A DNA stretch of 64,000 nt from Corynebacterium confusum (GTDB lineage Bacteria > Actinomycetota > Actinomycetes > Mycobacteriales > Mycobacteriaceae), in the NCBI RefSeq assembly GCF_030408715.1, contig NZ_CP047202.1, forward strand, positions 646,294 to 710,293. Reading direction: 5' to 3'. The translations under genes and the position numbers were made by a program. The notes beneath the pieces are model-generated. The model was not told where the DNA came from. It did no database searches and worked only from the letters and a program-made list of their open reading frames with translations. Every line of letters begins with the position of its first letter. Position 1 is the first letter of the stretch. Below are positions 44,481 to 53,004 of the stretch, piece by piece.

Positions 44481-47400
44481 ATGACCGGACGCTATGACCC
44501 CCATGACACCGCCCGCAGCGGCGTAGTCCTCCCGCCCTCGCCCGAGGTGCGCCTCGTGGCCGGCGAGAAGCCCGCCGGCGCCCGCGAGTGGCCGCACCCC
44601 CTGCCGGAGCGCGGGGTATGGAAGGTGACCGGCCAGGCCGGGGCTGGCGTGAGCAGCTTTTTGGTGGACACCGTCCTGAACGTTTTGCGCTCCGGGGCGG
44701 ACCCGGCCGGGGTGCTGGTGGTCAGCTCCTCCAAGGAATCCGCGGCGGCGCTGCGGCGGGAAATCTCGGTGCACCTGGGCGACTACGCCTCCTCGGCGGC
44801 GCTCGTGCGTTCGGTACACTCGCTGGCGTTTTCGCTCCTGCGCCAGGCCAGCGACGAAGACCTGCGCCTTATCACAGGCGCGGAACAAGACGCCGTCATC
44901 CGCGAGCTGCTGGAAGGCCACGCCGCCGCCGGCGGGGCCAACTGGCCGGAGGAAATCCGCCCGGCGTTGGGCATGGTCGGCTTTGCCCGGCAGCTGCGCG
45001 ACTTCCTGCTGCGCGCCATCGAGCGCGGCCAGTCGCCGGAATCCCTGCGCGAAAAAGGCCGCGAACACTCCCGCCCCATGTGGACTGCCGCCGGGGAATT
45101 CCTGGAGGAATACGAACAGGTCATGGCGCTCAGCGGCGCGCATTCCTACTCGGCCGCGGAGCTGGTCAGCCAGGTGCTCCTGCGCGCCGGGCAGCTGGAT
45201 TTCGGCCAATGGCACACCATCGTCGTCGACGACGCGCAACTCTTGGCGCCGGCCTCCGGCGAGCTGCTTAGCCTTATCATCGCGCAGGCGAAGCTCGCCG
45301 TGGTGGGCGGCGACCCGGAGCAGGCGGTCTTCGCCTTCCGCGGCGCCAACACCCGTTTTTTCGACGAACTGGACGCTGAGCACCAGATCGACCTGGGCGC
45401 TGCGCAGCGGCAGCCGGAGCCGGCCTGCCTGGACATCGTGTCCACCGCGGCCCAGCAGCAGGCCTCGGTGGCCGACGCCATCCGCCGCCGCCACCTAAGC
45501 GACGGGGTGGACTGGCGCGATATCGCCGTCATCGTGCGCTCGGTCGCGGATATCACCCCGCTGCGCCGGGGCCTGCTGGCCGCCGGCGTGCCCGTGCACT
45601 TAAACCCCACGGATGTGGTGCTGGCCGAGCAGCGCCTCGTCGCGGCGATGGTCCAGGCACTCGAGGCGGTCTACCAGCCCCTGCGCACCGCGCAGCTGGA
45701 AGAGCTCATGACCGGGCCCATCGGCGGAGCGGACCCGGTCACCCTGCGCCGGCTCATCCGCGGCCTGCGGCGCTGGAATCCCACCCAGCGCGGCCTGGAG
45801 ACCCTGCGGGAGCTGCTGACCGGCCCGCTACCGGACTTCGGCGACCTGCTAACCGAGCGGGAAGTCGCCGTGCTGGAGCGCGTGCGCGGCGTGCTGGGCG
45901 CGGGCGTGGAGCAGGCCGCAGCCGGCGCCAGCGTGGAGGAGATCCTGTGGGCCATGTGGAACGCCACGGGCCTGGCCGAGCGCCTGCAAGCAGCCGCCCT
46001 GCGCGGCGGCGCGACCGGCTCCCAGGCGGACCGGGACTTGGATGCCATGATGGCTCTCTTCGACGCCGCCGGCGACTTCGTGGAGCGCTACCCGGGCGCC
46101 GGCCTGGAGACCTTCGTCCGTCACATCACCGAGCAGGAACTGCCCACTGGCGTGCGCGACAGGCGCAACGCTACCCCGGAGGCGGTCAACATCCTGACCG
46201 CCCACGGCGCGGTGGGCCGCGAGTTCGACACCGTGGTCGTGGTCGGCGCCCAGGAGACCGAGTGGCCGTCGCTGGGGGAGACCGGCACCATCTTTGACCA
46301 GGCGGACCTGGTCGACTTGGTGGACGAGGGCATCGACCCGGACGTTCCGGTCAGCCACCTGCGCGAGCGCCTGCACGAGGAGCGCCGCCTCTTCCACGTG
46401 GCCACCACCCGGCACACATCCCGCCTGCTGGTCGTGGCTATCGATGCCCCCGATGCCGAACAGGTCCAGGAGCCCTCCCGGTTCATCGCGGATTTCGCGA
46501 CCCCGGCCATCAACTTCCCGGCCCTGTTCGCCCGCCGCGCGGCCACTCGCCGCCTGCGCGCGAGCGTGTGGCCCAAGGAGCTGGGCCTGACCGTCCCCGA
46601 ACCGGCCGCCGAGTCCCACCCGCAGCCCGTGCCCAGCGCCCTGCCGGTAGGCCCCCAGGAGCAGCCAGACGGGGCAGAGGTGGATCCGCTGCAGGTCTCG
46701 GTGCTGTCCGTGCCGGTCTTCGTGGCGGCGCTGCGTCGGGTCGTCAGCGACGCCGAGCAGATCGAATCCGCCCGCGAACAGGCCGCCCGGCAGCTCGCGC
46801 GGCTGGCCGCGGCCGGGGTCCCAGGCGCCGAGCCGCAGCAGTGGTGGGCCGCCCGCGAGGTGGCCAGCAGCCCGGAGCTTAACCCGCGGCCGGCGCTGTC
46901 GCCGTCCAAGGTGGAAGCGCTCATGCAGTGCCCGCTGCACGCGGTGCTCTCCAGCCTGGAAGAGGAACCGGACAACCAGATGGCCATGCTGCGCGGCAGC
47001 CTGGCGCACGCCTTCCTGGAGGCCATTGGCCGGGGGCTGGGCCCCGCCCTGGCCCACGAGCTGTCGCTGGCCGCCTTTAGTAGCATCCAAAACTCGCCGG
47101 CCTGGAAGCGCGCCTCGGAGGCGGAGTCCTTCGCGGAGCTGCTGCAGCGCACCCAGAGCTGGGTCGCGGAGGCGAACGTGAACTTCACGGCCGTGGGCAC
47201 CGAGGTGCCCGTCGACGTGCGGCTGGACAACGGCGTGCGCATCTCCGGGCGCATCGACCGCCTGGACAAGTCCGCCGAAGGCTACCGCGTGGTGGATCTC
47301 AAGACGGGCAGCTCCGTGCCCTCGGTCCAGGCCGCGGAGGACAACCCCCAGCTGGCGACCTACCAGCTGGCCCTGTCCCAGGGCGAGGTGGTCACCGAGG

Positions 47401-47696
47401 ACGCCAGCGCCCACAACCCCAGCGGGGTCAAGGTCGCCAGCGGCCACGGCCTGCCGCGCGAGGGCGGGGTGCTGTTCTACCCGGCCTCGTCGAACAAGTC
47501 GGTGCCGGGCCGCTACCAGAGCGCCTGGGGCGATGAGGCCCTGGAGGAATTCGCCGCGCAGCTGCCCGACCTGGTGGCCGAGCAGCGCGGGCCGACCGTG
47601 ACCGCGCGCATTAGCGATAGTTGTACGTTCTGCCGGATTAAGCCCATCTGCCCGGTGCAGCCGGAAGGAAGGATGACCACCGATGACGAAGGCTAA
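44481..47696 (+). CDS. adnA: AdnA subunit of the AdnAB helicase-nuclease
   Basis: The 1071-residue protein pairs an N-terminal UvrD-like motor with a C-terminal RecB-type nuclease. The motor motifs are degenerate: Walker A is GQAGAGVSS (no Lys), and motif II is VVDDAQLL instead of DExQ. The nuclease keeps GRIDRLDKSAEGYRVVDLKTG and QLATYQLAL. Cysteines MQCPLH and CTFCRIKPIC match an AddB-like Fe-S cluster. AdnAB resects double-strand breaks in actinobacteria. The loss of the Lys suggests AdnA does not drive the motor here. Confidence 0.92.
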   Translation: MTGRYDPHDTARSGVVLPPSPEVRLVAGEKPAGAREWPHPLPERGVWKVTGQAGAGVSSFLVDTVLNVLRSGADPAGVLVVSSSKESAAALRREISVHLGDYASSAALVRSVHSLAFSLLRQASDEDLRLITGAEQDAVIRELLEGHAAAGGANWPEEIRPALGMVGFARQLRDFLLRAIERGQSPESLREKGREHSRPMWTAAGEFLEEYEQVMALSGAHSYSAAELVSQVLLRAGQLDFGQWHTIVVDDAQLLAPASGELLSLIIAQAKLAVVGGDPEQAVFAFRGANTRFFDELDAEHQIDLGAAQRQPEPACLDIVSTAAQQQASVADAIRRRHLSDGVDWRDIAVIVRSVADITPLRRGLLAAGVPVHLNPTDVVLAEQRLVAAMVQALEAVYQPLRTAQLEELMTGPIGGADPVTLRRLIRGLRRWNPTQRGLETLRELLTGPLPDFGDLLTEREVAVLERVRGVLGAGVEQAAAGASVEEILWAMWNATGLAERLQAAALRGGATGSQADRDLDAMMALFDAAGDFVERYPGAGLETFVRHITEQELPTGVRDRRNATPEAVNILTAHGAVGREFDTVVVVGAQETEWPSLGETGTIFDQADLVDLVDEGIDPDVPVSHLRERLHEERRLFHVATTRHTSRLLVVAIDAPDAEQVQEPSRFIADFATPAINFPALFARRAATRRLRASVWPKELGLTVPEPAAESHPQPVPSALPVGPQEQPDGAEVDPLQVSVLSVPVFVAALRRVVSDAEQIESAREQAARQLARLAAAGVPGAEPQQWWAAREVASSPELNPRPALSPSKVEALMQCPLHAVLSSLEEEPDNQMAMLRGSLAHAFLEAIGRGLGPALAHELSLAAFSSIQNSPAWKRASEAESFAELLQRTQSWVAEANVNFTAVGTEVPVDVRLDNGVRISGRIDRLDKSAEGYRVVDLKTGSSVPSVQAAEDNPQLATYQLALSQGEVVTEDASAHNPSGVKVASGHGLPREGGVLFYPASSNKSVPGRYQSAWGDEALEEFAAQLPDLVAEQRGPTVTARISDSCTFCRIKPICPVQPEGRMTTDDEG

Positions 47697-50600
47697 TTAC
47701 CCCCACTTGAGCCCGGACGTGCTGGCCGCGTCGCTGGGCAAGAAATTCCCGCCCAGCCCGGAGCAGGCCCAGGTCATCGACAGCCCGCTGGGGCCGAAGC
47801 TGGTGGTTGCCGGCGCCGGCGCCGGCAAGACGGAAACCATGGCCTCCCGAGTGGTCTCCCTGGTGGCCAACGGGGTGATCCGCCCCGAGGAGATCCTGGG
47901 GCTAACGTTTACCAAGAAGGCCGCCCTGCAGCTGGAAAACCGCATCCGCCGGGCGCTGGTGCAGCTGCGGGAGACCGGCATGTTCCCGCCGGGCTCGCCG
48001 GTGGCCGACGCCCTGGAGACCATCGCGCCGAAGGTGGCCACCTACGACTCCTACGCCGGGGACTTGGTCCGCGAGTACGGGCTCTTGGTGCCGGTGGAGC
48101 CAGGCGCGCGGATCATCACCGACGCCGAGCGCTTCGCCCTGGCCCACGAGGTGGTCACCAACTACACCGGCCGCCTGTCCAGCACCAGCCAGGTCGGCAC
48201 CGTCACGGAGCAGCTGGTGAAATTGGTCTCCGCCATGGACAACGTGCTGGCGGACCCGGACGATATCCGCCAGCACGCCAAGGACTTCCGCGCCGAGGTC
48301 GACGACCTACCCAAGGGCCCGCGCACCAAGGGCGAGTATTCCAAGAAACTGGAAGGCTACCTGGACACCCAGCAGGTGCGCGTGGACTACCTGGAACTGG
48401 TCGAGGCCCTGCAGCAAGCGCAGCGGGACCAGGCCGTGGTCACCTTCGGCGAACAGATGGCCGTGGCCGCGAAGCTGGCCGCGGCGCACCCGGCGGTCGG
48501 CGCGGCGCAGCGCTCCCGCTTCCGGGTGGTGCTGCTGGACGAGTACCAGGACACCTCCCACTCCCAGCGCGTGCTGCTGCGCGCGCTCTTTGGCGGCGAG
48601 CCCCACCCGGGCCTGTCCGTGACGGCGGTGGGTGATCCCATGCAGTCCATCTACGGCTGGCGCGGGGCCACCGCGGAAAACCTCGCGGCCTTCGTCACGG
48701 ACTTCCCCCAGGAAAACGGCGAGCCCGCGGACAAGGACCAGCTGACGATTTCCTGGCGCAACCCGCGCAAGGTGCTGGAGATGGCCAACGCCGTGGCCGA
48801 CGCAGTCTTCGTCGGCGGCCCGCGGCCGGTGGACCCGCTGCGCGCGCACGATCACGCCGGCGACGGCGAGGTCTCCCTGGGCTTTTTCGCCAACGAGGAC
48901 GCCGAGATGGAGTTCGTGGCCGGGCACCTACGCGAGAAATACGCGGCGGCCCAGGAAGCAGAGCGCGACTTCAGCGCCGCGGTGCTGGTGCGCACCAACA
49001 AGCAGGCCCAACCCGTGGCCCGCGCCCTGGAAGAGGCCGGGGTGCCCTATGAGATCGCCGGCCTGGGCGGGCTGCTTTTCGAGCCGGAAGTCCAGGACCT
49101 GGTGGCGCTGGCCACCATGCTCATCCGGCCGCAGAACAACACCGCGGCCCTGCGTGTGCTGGCCGGGCCCGCCTGCGGCATCGGCCTGAAGGACATCCAG
49201 TCGTTGGGCAAGCGCGCGGCCAACCTGGCCGGCCGCCTGCGCCACCCCGGCGAAGAGGACCCGGCCCAGGTCACCGAACAAAACAACTACCAAAACACAG
49301 ATCAACCAACAGTCCAGGCACCGGAGAAGCCGCTGGATCCTGCCGATCCGGAGGCGGTGCTGCGCGCGGAGCTGGCCGACATCACCGCCCAGGCCCCCGA
49401 GCAGGTGCTGGGCCTGGCGGACGCGGTCGCGGACATGGGCGAGCGCGAGCGCTACACGCCGGAGGGGCTGGCCCGCATCGAGGAGCTGTCCTCCCGGCTG
49501 CGTTACCTGCGTACCTATAGCCTGTCCAAGCCGCTGGGCGATCTCTTCGCCGACATCGAGGCGGTGTTCAACCTGCGCACCGAGGTCCTAGCCCGCGGCA
49601 CGGCGGGCGGGGCCACGCACCTGGACGCCTTCGCCGGCGTGGTGGGATCCCTGCCGGTCGACGGCCTCGGCGCGCTGCTGGACTACCTGGAGCTGGCCAA
49701 AGAGCACGAGAACGCGCTGGAGCCGGGCGAGGTCCCGAAGGTCAACAACCGGGTGCAGATCCTGACCGCGCACAAGGCCAAGGGCCTGGAGTGGGAGCAT
49801 GTCTGCGTGGTGCGCGCGGACAAAAACTCCTACCAGACCCGCGGCGGGACCTTCCTGTCCCAGGCGGCTATCGTGCCCGGTGACGAGGACTATATCGAGG
49901 TCGTCGAGCCGGAGCCGAACGCCAAGGGAGAGGTCAAGGAAGCCACCCGCAGCGACTTCGAGAAGGGCTGCGAGGCCTACAAGCAGGAGAAGAAGGAGCA
50001 CCTGGCCCAGGAGGCGGCGCGCCTTTTCTACGTGGCCATGACGCGCAGCGAATCTACGCTGACCGTTACCGGCAGTTACACCGGCAAGCGCGGCGAGGGT
50101 GTCTACGAGCAGCTGGAGCTGCTGCGGGATAAGTTCCCGGACGCGGTCGTGCACTGGGACGAGGGCTTCGAGGACACCGACGCCGAGCAGGCCCCGGCCG
50201 CCGGCTTCCCGGTCCTGCCGCAGCGTCCGGGCGCCAAAGAGGGCGCGCGGCGGGTGGCCGCGGCCATGGACCAGCTGCCGGAGCTAAGCGAGGGCGAGGC
50301 CTTCGCCCAGTGGGAGGCGGAAGCCAGCGCGCTTATTGAGGAATACCGCGGGCTGCAAGCACCCGTGGTGGAAGTGGCCCTGCCGGGCGAGCTGACCGCC
50401 TCGGATCTGGTGGCCCTGCGCGCGGATCCCGTGCAGTTTGCCCGCCGGCAGCGCCGCCCGGTGCCGTTCAAACCGAATTCTTATGCCAAGCGCGGCACCG
50501 CGTTCCACGCCTGGTTGGAGGAGCGCTTCGGCGGCCAGGCGCTGCTGAGCGAGGACGAGCTGCCCGGCATCGATGAGCCGGTCCCAGCCGCGGACCTGGT

Positions 50601-50967
50601 CACGCTGAAGGAGAAATTCCTAGACAGCGACTGGGCCAAACGTACGCCGGAGCACGTCGAGGCGCCGTTTGAGGTCACCATCGGTGGGGCGGTGGTGCGT
50701 GGGCGCATCGACGCGGTCTTCCGCGAGCCAGACGGCAGCTGGCTGGTGGTGGACTGGAAGACGGGCCGACCGCCGCAGGGCGCGGACATGCAGGCCGCCC
50801 AGATCCAGCTGGCCGTCTACGCCGAGGCCTGGCGCCGGCTGACTGGGGCGCACAGCGTGCGCGCGGCCTTCCACTACGTGGCGGATAATTACACACTGGA
50901 ACCGCGCCACCTGCCGGACGGGCCGGCCCTGGCGCGGCTGCTCAGCGGTGCGGTGCACCCCGAGTGA
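47683..50967 (+). CDS. adnB: AdnB subunit of the AdnAB helicase-nuclease
   Basis: The 1094-residue partner has complete SF1A motifs. Walker A is GAGAGKTETM, motif II is DEYQDTSHSQ, and motif III is VGDPMQSIYGWRGA. Later motifs include SWRNPRKVLEM, LTAHKAKGLEWEHV and FYVAMTRSE. The C-terminal nuclease has RGTAFHAWLEE, GRIDAVFREPDGSWLVVDWK and QIQLAVYAEAW. It should be the active motor of the heterodimer. It overlaps adnA by 14 nt, so translation is coupled. A Gln/Asn/Thr-rich linker lies around residues 528-545. Confidence 0.95.
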   Translation: MTKANYPHLSPDVLAASLGKKFPPSPEQAQVIDSPLGPKLVVAGAGAGKTETMASRVVSLVANGVIRPEEILGLTFTKKAALQLENRIRRALVQLRETGMFPPGSPVADALETIAPKVATYDSYAGDLVREYGLLVPVEPGARIITDAERFALAHEVVTNYTGRLSSTSQVGTVTEQLVKLVSAMDNVLADPDDIRQHAKDFRAEVDDLPKGPRTKGEYSKKLEGYLDTQQVRVDYLELVEALQQAQRDQAVVTFGEQMAVAAKLAAAHPAVGAAQRSRFRVVLLDEYQDTSHSQRVLLRALFGGEPHPGLSVTAVGDPMQSIYGWRGATAENLAAFVTDFPQENGEPADKDQLTISWRNPRKVLEMANAVADAVFVGGPRPVDPLRAHDHAGDGEVSLGFFANEDAEMEFVAGHLREKYAAAQEAERDFSAAVLVRTNKQAQPVARALEEAGVPYEIAGLGGLLFEPEVQDLVALATMLIRPQNNTAALRVLAGPACGIGLKDIQSLGKRAANLAGRLRHPGEEDPAQVTEQNNYQNTDQPTVQAPEKPLDPADPEAVLRAELADITAQAPEQVLGLADAVADMGERERYTPEGLARIEELSSRLRYLRTYSLSKPLGDLFADIEAVFNLRTEVLARGTAGGATHLDAFAGVVGSLPVDGLGALLDYLELAKEHENALEPGEVPKVNNRVQILTAHKAKGLEWEHVCVVRADKNSYQTRGGTFLSQAAIVPGDEDYIEVVEPEPNAKGEVKEATRSDFEKGCEAYKQEKKEHLAQEAARLFYVAMTRSESTLTVTGSYTGKRGEGVYEQLELLRDKFPDAVVHWDEGFEDTDAEQAPAAGFPVLPQRPGAKEGARRVAAAMDQLPELSEGEAFAQWEAEASALIEEYRGLQAPVVEVALPGELTASDLVALRADPVQFARRQRRPVPFKPNSYAKRGTAFHAWLEERFGGQALLSEDELPGIDEPVPAADLVTLKEKFLDSDWAKRTPEHVEAPFEVTIGGAVVRGRIDAVFREPDGSWLVVDWKTGRPPQGADMQAAQIQLAVYAEAWRRLTGAHSVRAAFHYVADNYTLEPRHLPDGPALARLLSGAVHPE

Positions 50968-50992
50968 GGGCGGGTGGGTCCCGCGGGAGTTC

Positions 50993-51011
50993 GGTAATAT
51001 TGCGGTAATCG
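50993..51011. promoter_or_regulatory. putative MtrA box upstream of the K+ channel gene
   Basis: GGTAATAT, three bases (TGC), GGTAATCG: an imperfect 8-3-8 direct repeat with the same layout as the site at 22060. It lies about 80 nt upstream of the channel start. MtrA control of osmotic genes is known in C. glutamicum; the link here is inferred. Confidence 0.4.
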
Positions 51012-51091
51012 CACTAGGGTATTGCAATGCGTGGGCAGGTTTGTACCCGGCCCGCGCCCTGGTTTGACACACGAAGGAGGCCGTCGAGCTC

Positions 51092-52204
51092 ATGTCGACT
51101 CCCGCGCGCCGCTTCAAGCGGCGTATTACCCAGCGGTTCCACCCCGGACACGAGCTGTCCGCACTGCCGGCGCACGGCCTCATCGACATCATCCGCGTGC
51201 CCCGCAAGGATGAGACCAACCCGTGGAAACAGCTGATGCGACGCATCATCCTTGCAATGGTGATAGTGGTCTTTGTGACCCTGGTGGTCTACTTCGACCG
51301 GGACGGTTACAGCGAGGAGCACATGTCGCTTCTGGATGCGGCGTATTATTCGGCCGTGTCGCTAACCACCGTGGGTTACGGCGATATCGTGCCGGTCAGC
51401 CCGGTGTCCCGCTTCTTAAACCTCGTTCTTATTACCCCGGCCCGCCTGATCTTCCTGGTCTTGTTGGTCGGCGCGACCCTGTCGGTGCTGACAGAGAAGA
51501 CTCGAAAGACCTACGAAATCCAGCGTTGGAGGAAAAAGTTGCATAACCACACCGTCGTCATCGGCTATGGCACCAAGGGTGCCGGGGCCGTCGCGGCCCT
51601 GCTGGCTGACGATGTCCCGGCCTCCCACATCGTGGTCATCGACACCAACCGCGCGGCGCTGTCCCACGCGGAGCACCACGGGCTGGTCACCATCTACGGC
51701 AGCGGCACCCGCCAGGACGTGCTGAAAATCGCGGGCGTGGAACACGCCAAGTCTGTGGTGGTCACCCCGTCCACGGATGACACCGCCGTGCTGTGCACCC
51801 TCTCGGTGCGCGAGCTGTCCCCGCACACCAAGATCGTGGCCTCGGTGCGCGAATCCGAAAACCGCCACCTGCTGCGCCAGTCCGGCGCGGATTCCGTGGT
51901 CACCTCCGCCGAGACCGCCGGCCGCCTGCTGGGGCTGGCCACCGTCACCCCGACTGTGGTGTCCATGATGGAAGACCTGCTCTCCCCGAACGAAGGCTTT
52001 TCCGTGGCGGAGCGCCCCGTGCGCGAATACGAGGTCGGCTCCAACCCGCGCCACATCATGGACATCGTGCTGGCCGTGCTGCGCGACAACGAGATCCACC
52101 GCGTGGACACCGCCGACGCGAACGCCCTCCGGCCCGGCGACCGGCTGCTCTACATCAAGCACGACACGGAGGAGCCCGCCGAGGTCACGGAGGACAACGA
52201 CTAG
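51092..52204 (+). CDS. cglK: potassium channel with RCK (TrkA-N) domain, CglK-like
   Basis: The 370-residue protein has two membrane helices around a pore loop with the K+ filter TTVGYGD (about residue 94). An RCK/TrkA-N domain follows (VVIGYGTKGAGAVAALL, NAD-binding), then a TrkA-C-like tail. It conducts K+ for pH and volume control. Orthologues beside nudC and uvrD2 include C. glutamicum CglK, reported to need a separate RCK product from an internal start. An AAGGAGG ribosome site precedes ATG 51092. The stop abuts nudC. Confidence 0.92.
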   Translation: MSTPARRFKRRITQRFHPGHELSALPAHGLIDIIRVPRKDETNPWKQLMRRIILAMVIVVFVTLVVYFDRDGYSEEHMSLLDAAYYSAVSLTTVGYGDIVPVSPVSRFLNLVLITPARLIFLVLLVGATLSVLTEKTRKTYEIQRWRKKLHNHTVVIGYGTKGAGAVAALLADDVPASHIVVIDTNRAALSHAEHHGLVTIYGSGTRQDVLKIAGVEHAKSVVVTPSTDDTAVLCTLSVRELSPHTKIVASVRESENRHLLRQSGADSVVTSAETAGRLLGLATVTPTVVSMMEDLLSPNEGFSVAERPVREYEVGSNPRHIMDIVLAVLRDNEIHRVDTADANALRPGDRLLYIKHDTEEPAEVTEDND

Positions 52205-53004
52205 TGCTTATCTACGTCTCCGCGCGCGGGCAGGTCCCCGCCAGCGGCGACGGGCTGCCGGTGGTAAGCGATGCCCCGCCGGCGGCCGCGGACGTTACCG
52301 TCACGGTCTCCTATAGCCCGCTGGTCTACGCACAGCCCGCGCCGCCGGCCGGGGTGGAGACCATCCCCGGGGCAGTGGGCTGGCTGGGCCCGCGCGAGCT
52401 CACCGCCCTGGCCCGCAACCCAGAGATCGACCAAGAAATCCGCCGGGGTATTCAGTGGGCGCTGCGCGCGATTGGTCTGCTGCGCTACCGCCGCGAGTTC
52501 CGCTTCCACCCGCGCAGCGGGCAGGAGCTGGAATTCGGCGCCGGGGGTATCGCCGGGCGCGCGCCGGGTGCGGACACGCAGACGGTCTACCCGCGCCTGG
52601 ACCCGGCGGTCATCGGGATGGTGCACCACCCGTTAAAGGAGGAGGTCCTTCTCGCCCGCAACCGGCTGCGCCCGGGGTATTTCTCGCTTATCGCGGGATA
52701 TGTCGACGTCGGCGAGAGCCTAGAACACGCCTTCGAAAGGGAGGCGTGGGAGGAGACCGGCCGTCGGCTGCATAAGATAACCTATTGGGGATCCCAGCCG
52801 TGGCCGGCCAGCGGCTCACTGATGGTGGGCTTTAGCGCCACCGCTGCGCACCCGGAACCCGACCCGGCGGCTGCAACCGACGAGGAGCTGGCCGAAATCC
52901 GCTGGGTCGGGCGGGACCAGTTGCTGTCGTTGCCGCTGGCCGCGCCAGGTTCTATTGCACACACGATGATGATGGAGTGGTACGCCCGTGGCACCAGACG
53001 CTAA
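52204..53004 (+). CDS. nudC: NADH pyrophosphatase NudC-like Nudix hydrolase
   Basis: The 266-residue protein has an intact Nudix box (GYVDVGESLEHAFEREAWEE followed by TG). The NudC motif SQPWPASGSLMVGF lies just after it. NudC cleaves NADH and removes NAD caps from RNA. The four Cys of the usual zinc ribbon are missing; the region before RLDPAVIGMV holds FRFHPRSGQELEFGAG instead. The GTG start overlaps the channel stop. The 3' end overlaps uvrD2 by 17 nt. Confidence 0.88.
   Translation: MLIYVSARGQVPASGDGLPVVSDAPPAAADVTVTVSYSPLVYAQPAPPAGVETIPGAVGWLGPRELTALARNPEIDQEIRRGIQWALRAIGLLRYRREFRFHPRSGQELEFGAGGIAGRAPGADTQTVYPRLDPAVIGMVHHPLKEEVLLARNRLRPGYFSLIAGYVDVGESLEHAFEREAWEETGRRLHKITYWGSQPWPASGSLMVGFSATAAHPEPDPAAATDEELAEIRWVGRDQLLSLPLAAPGSIAHTMMMEWYARGTRR

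Noticed and set aside
43725..45494. Long minus-strand ORF (589 codons) opposite the TIGR02569 and adnA genes.
   Set aside because: Antisense shadow; Gly/Arg/His-rich without domains, whereas the plus strand encodes known families.
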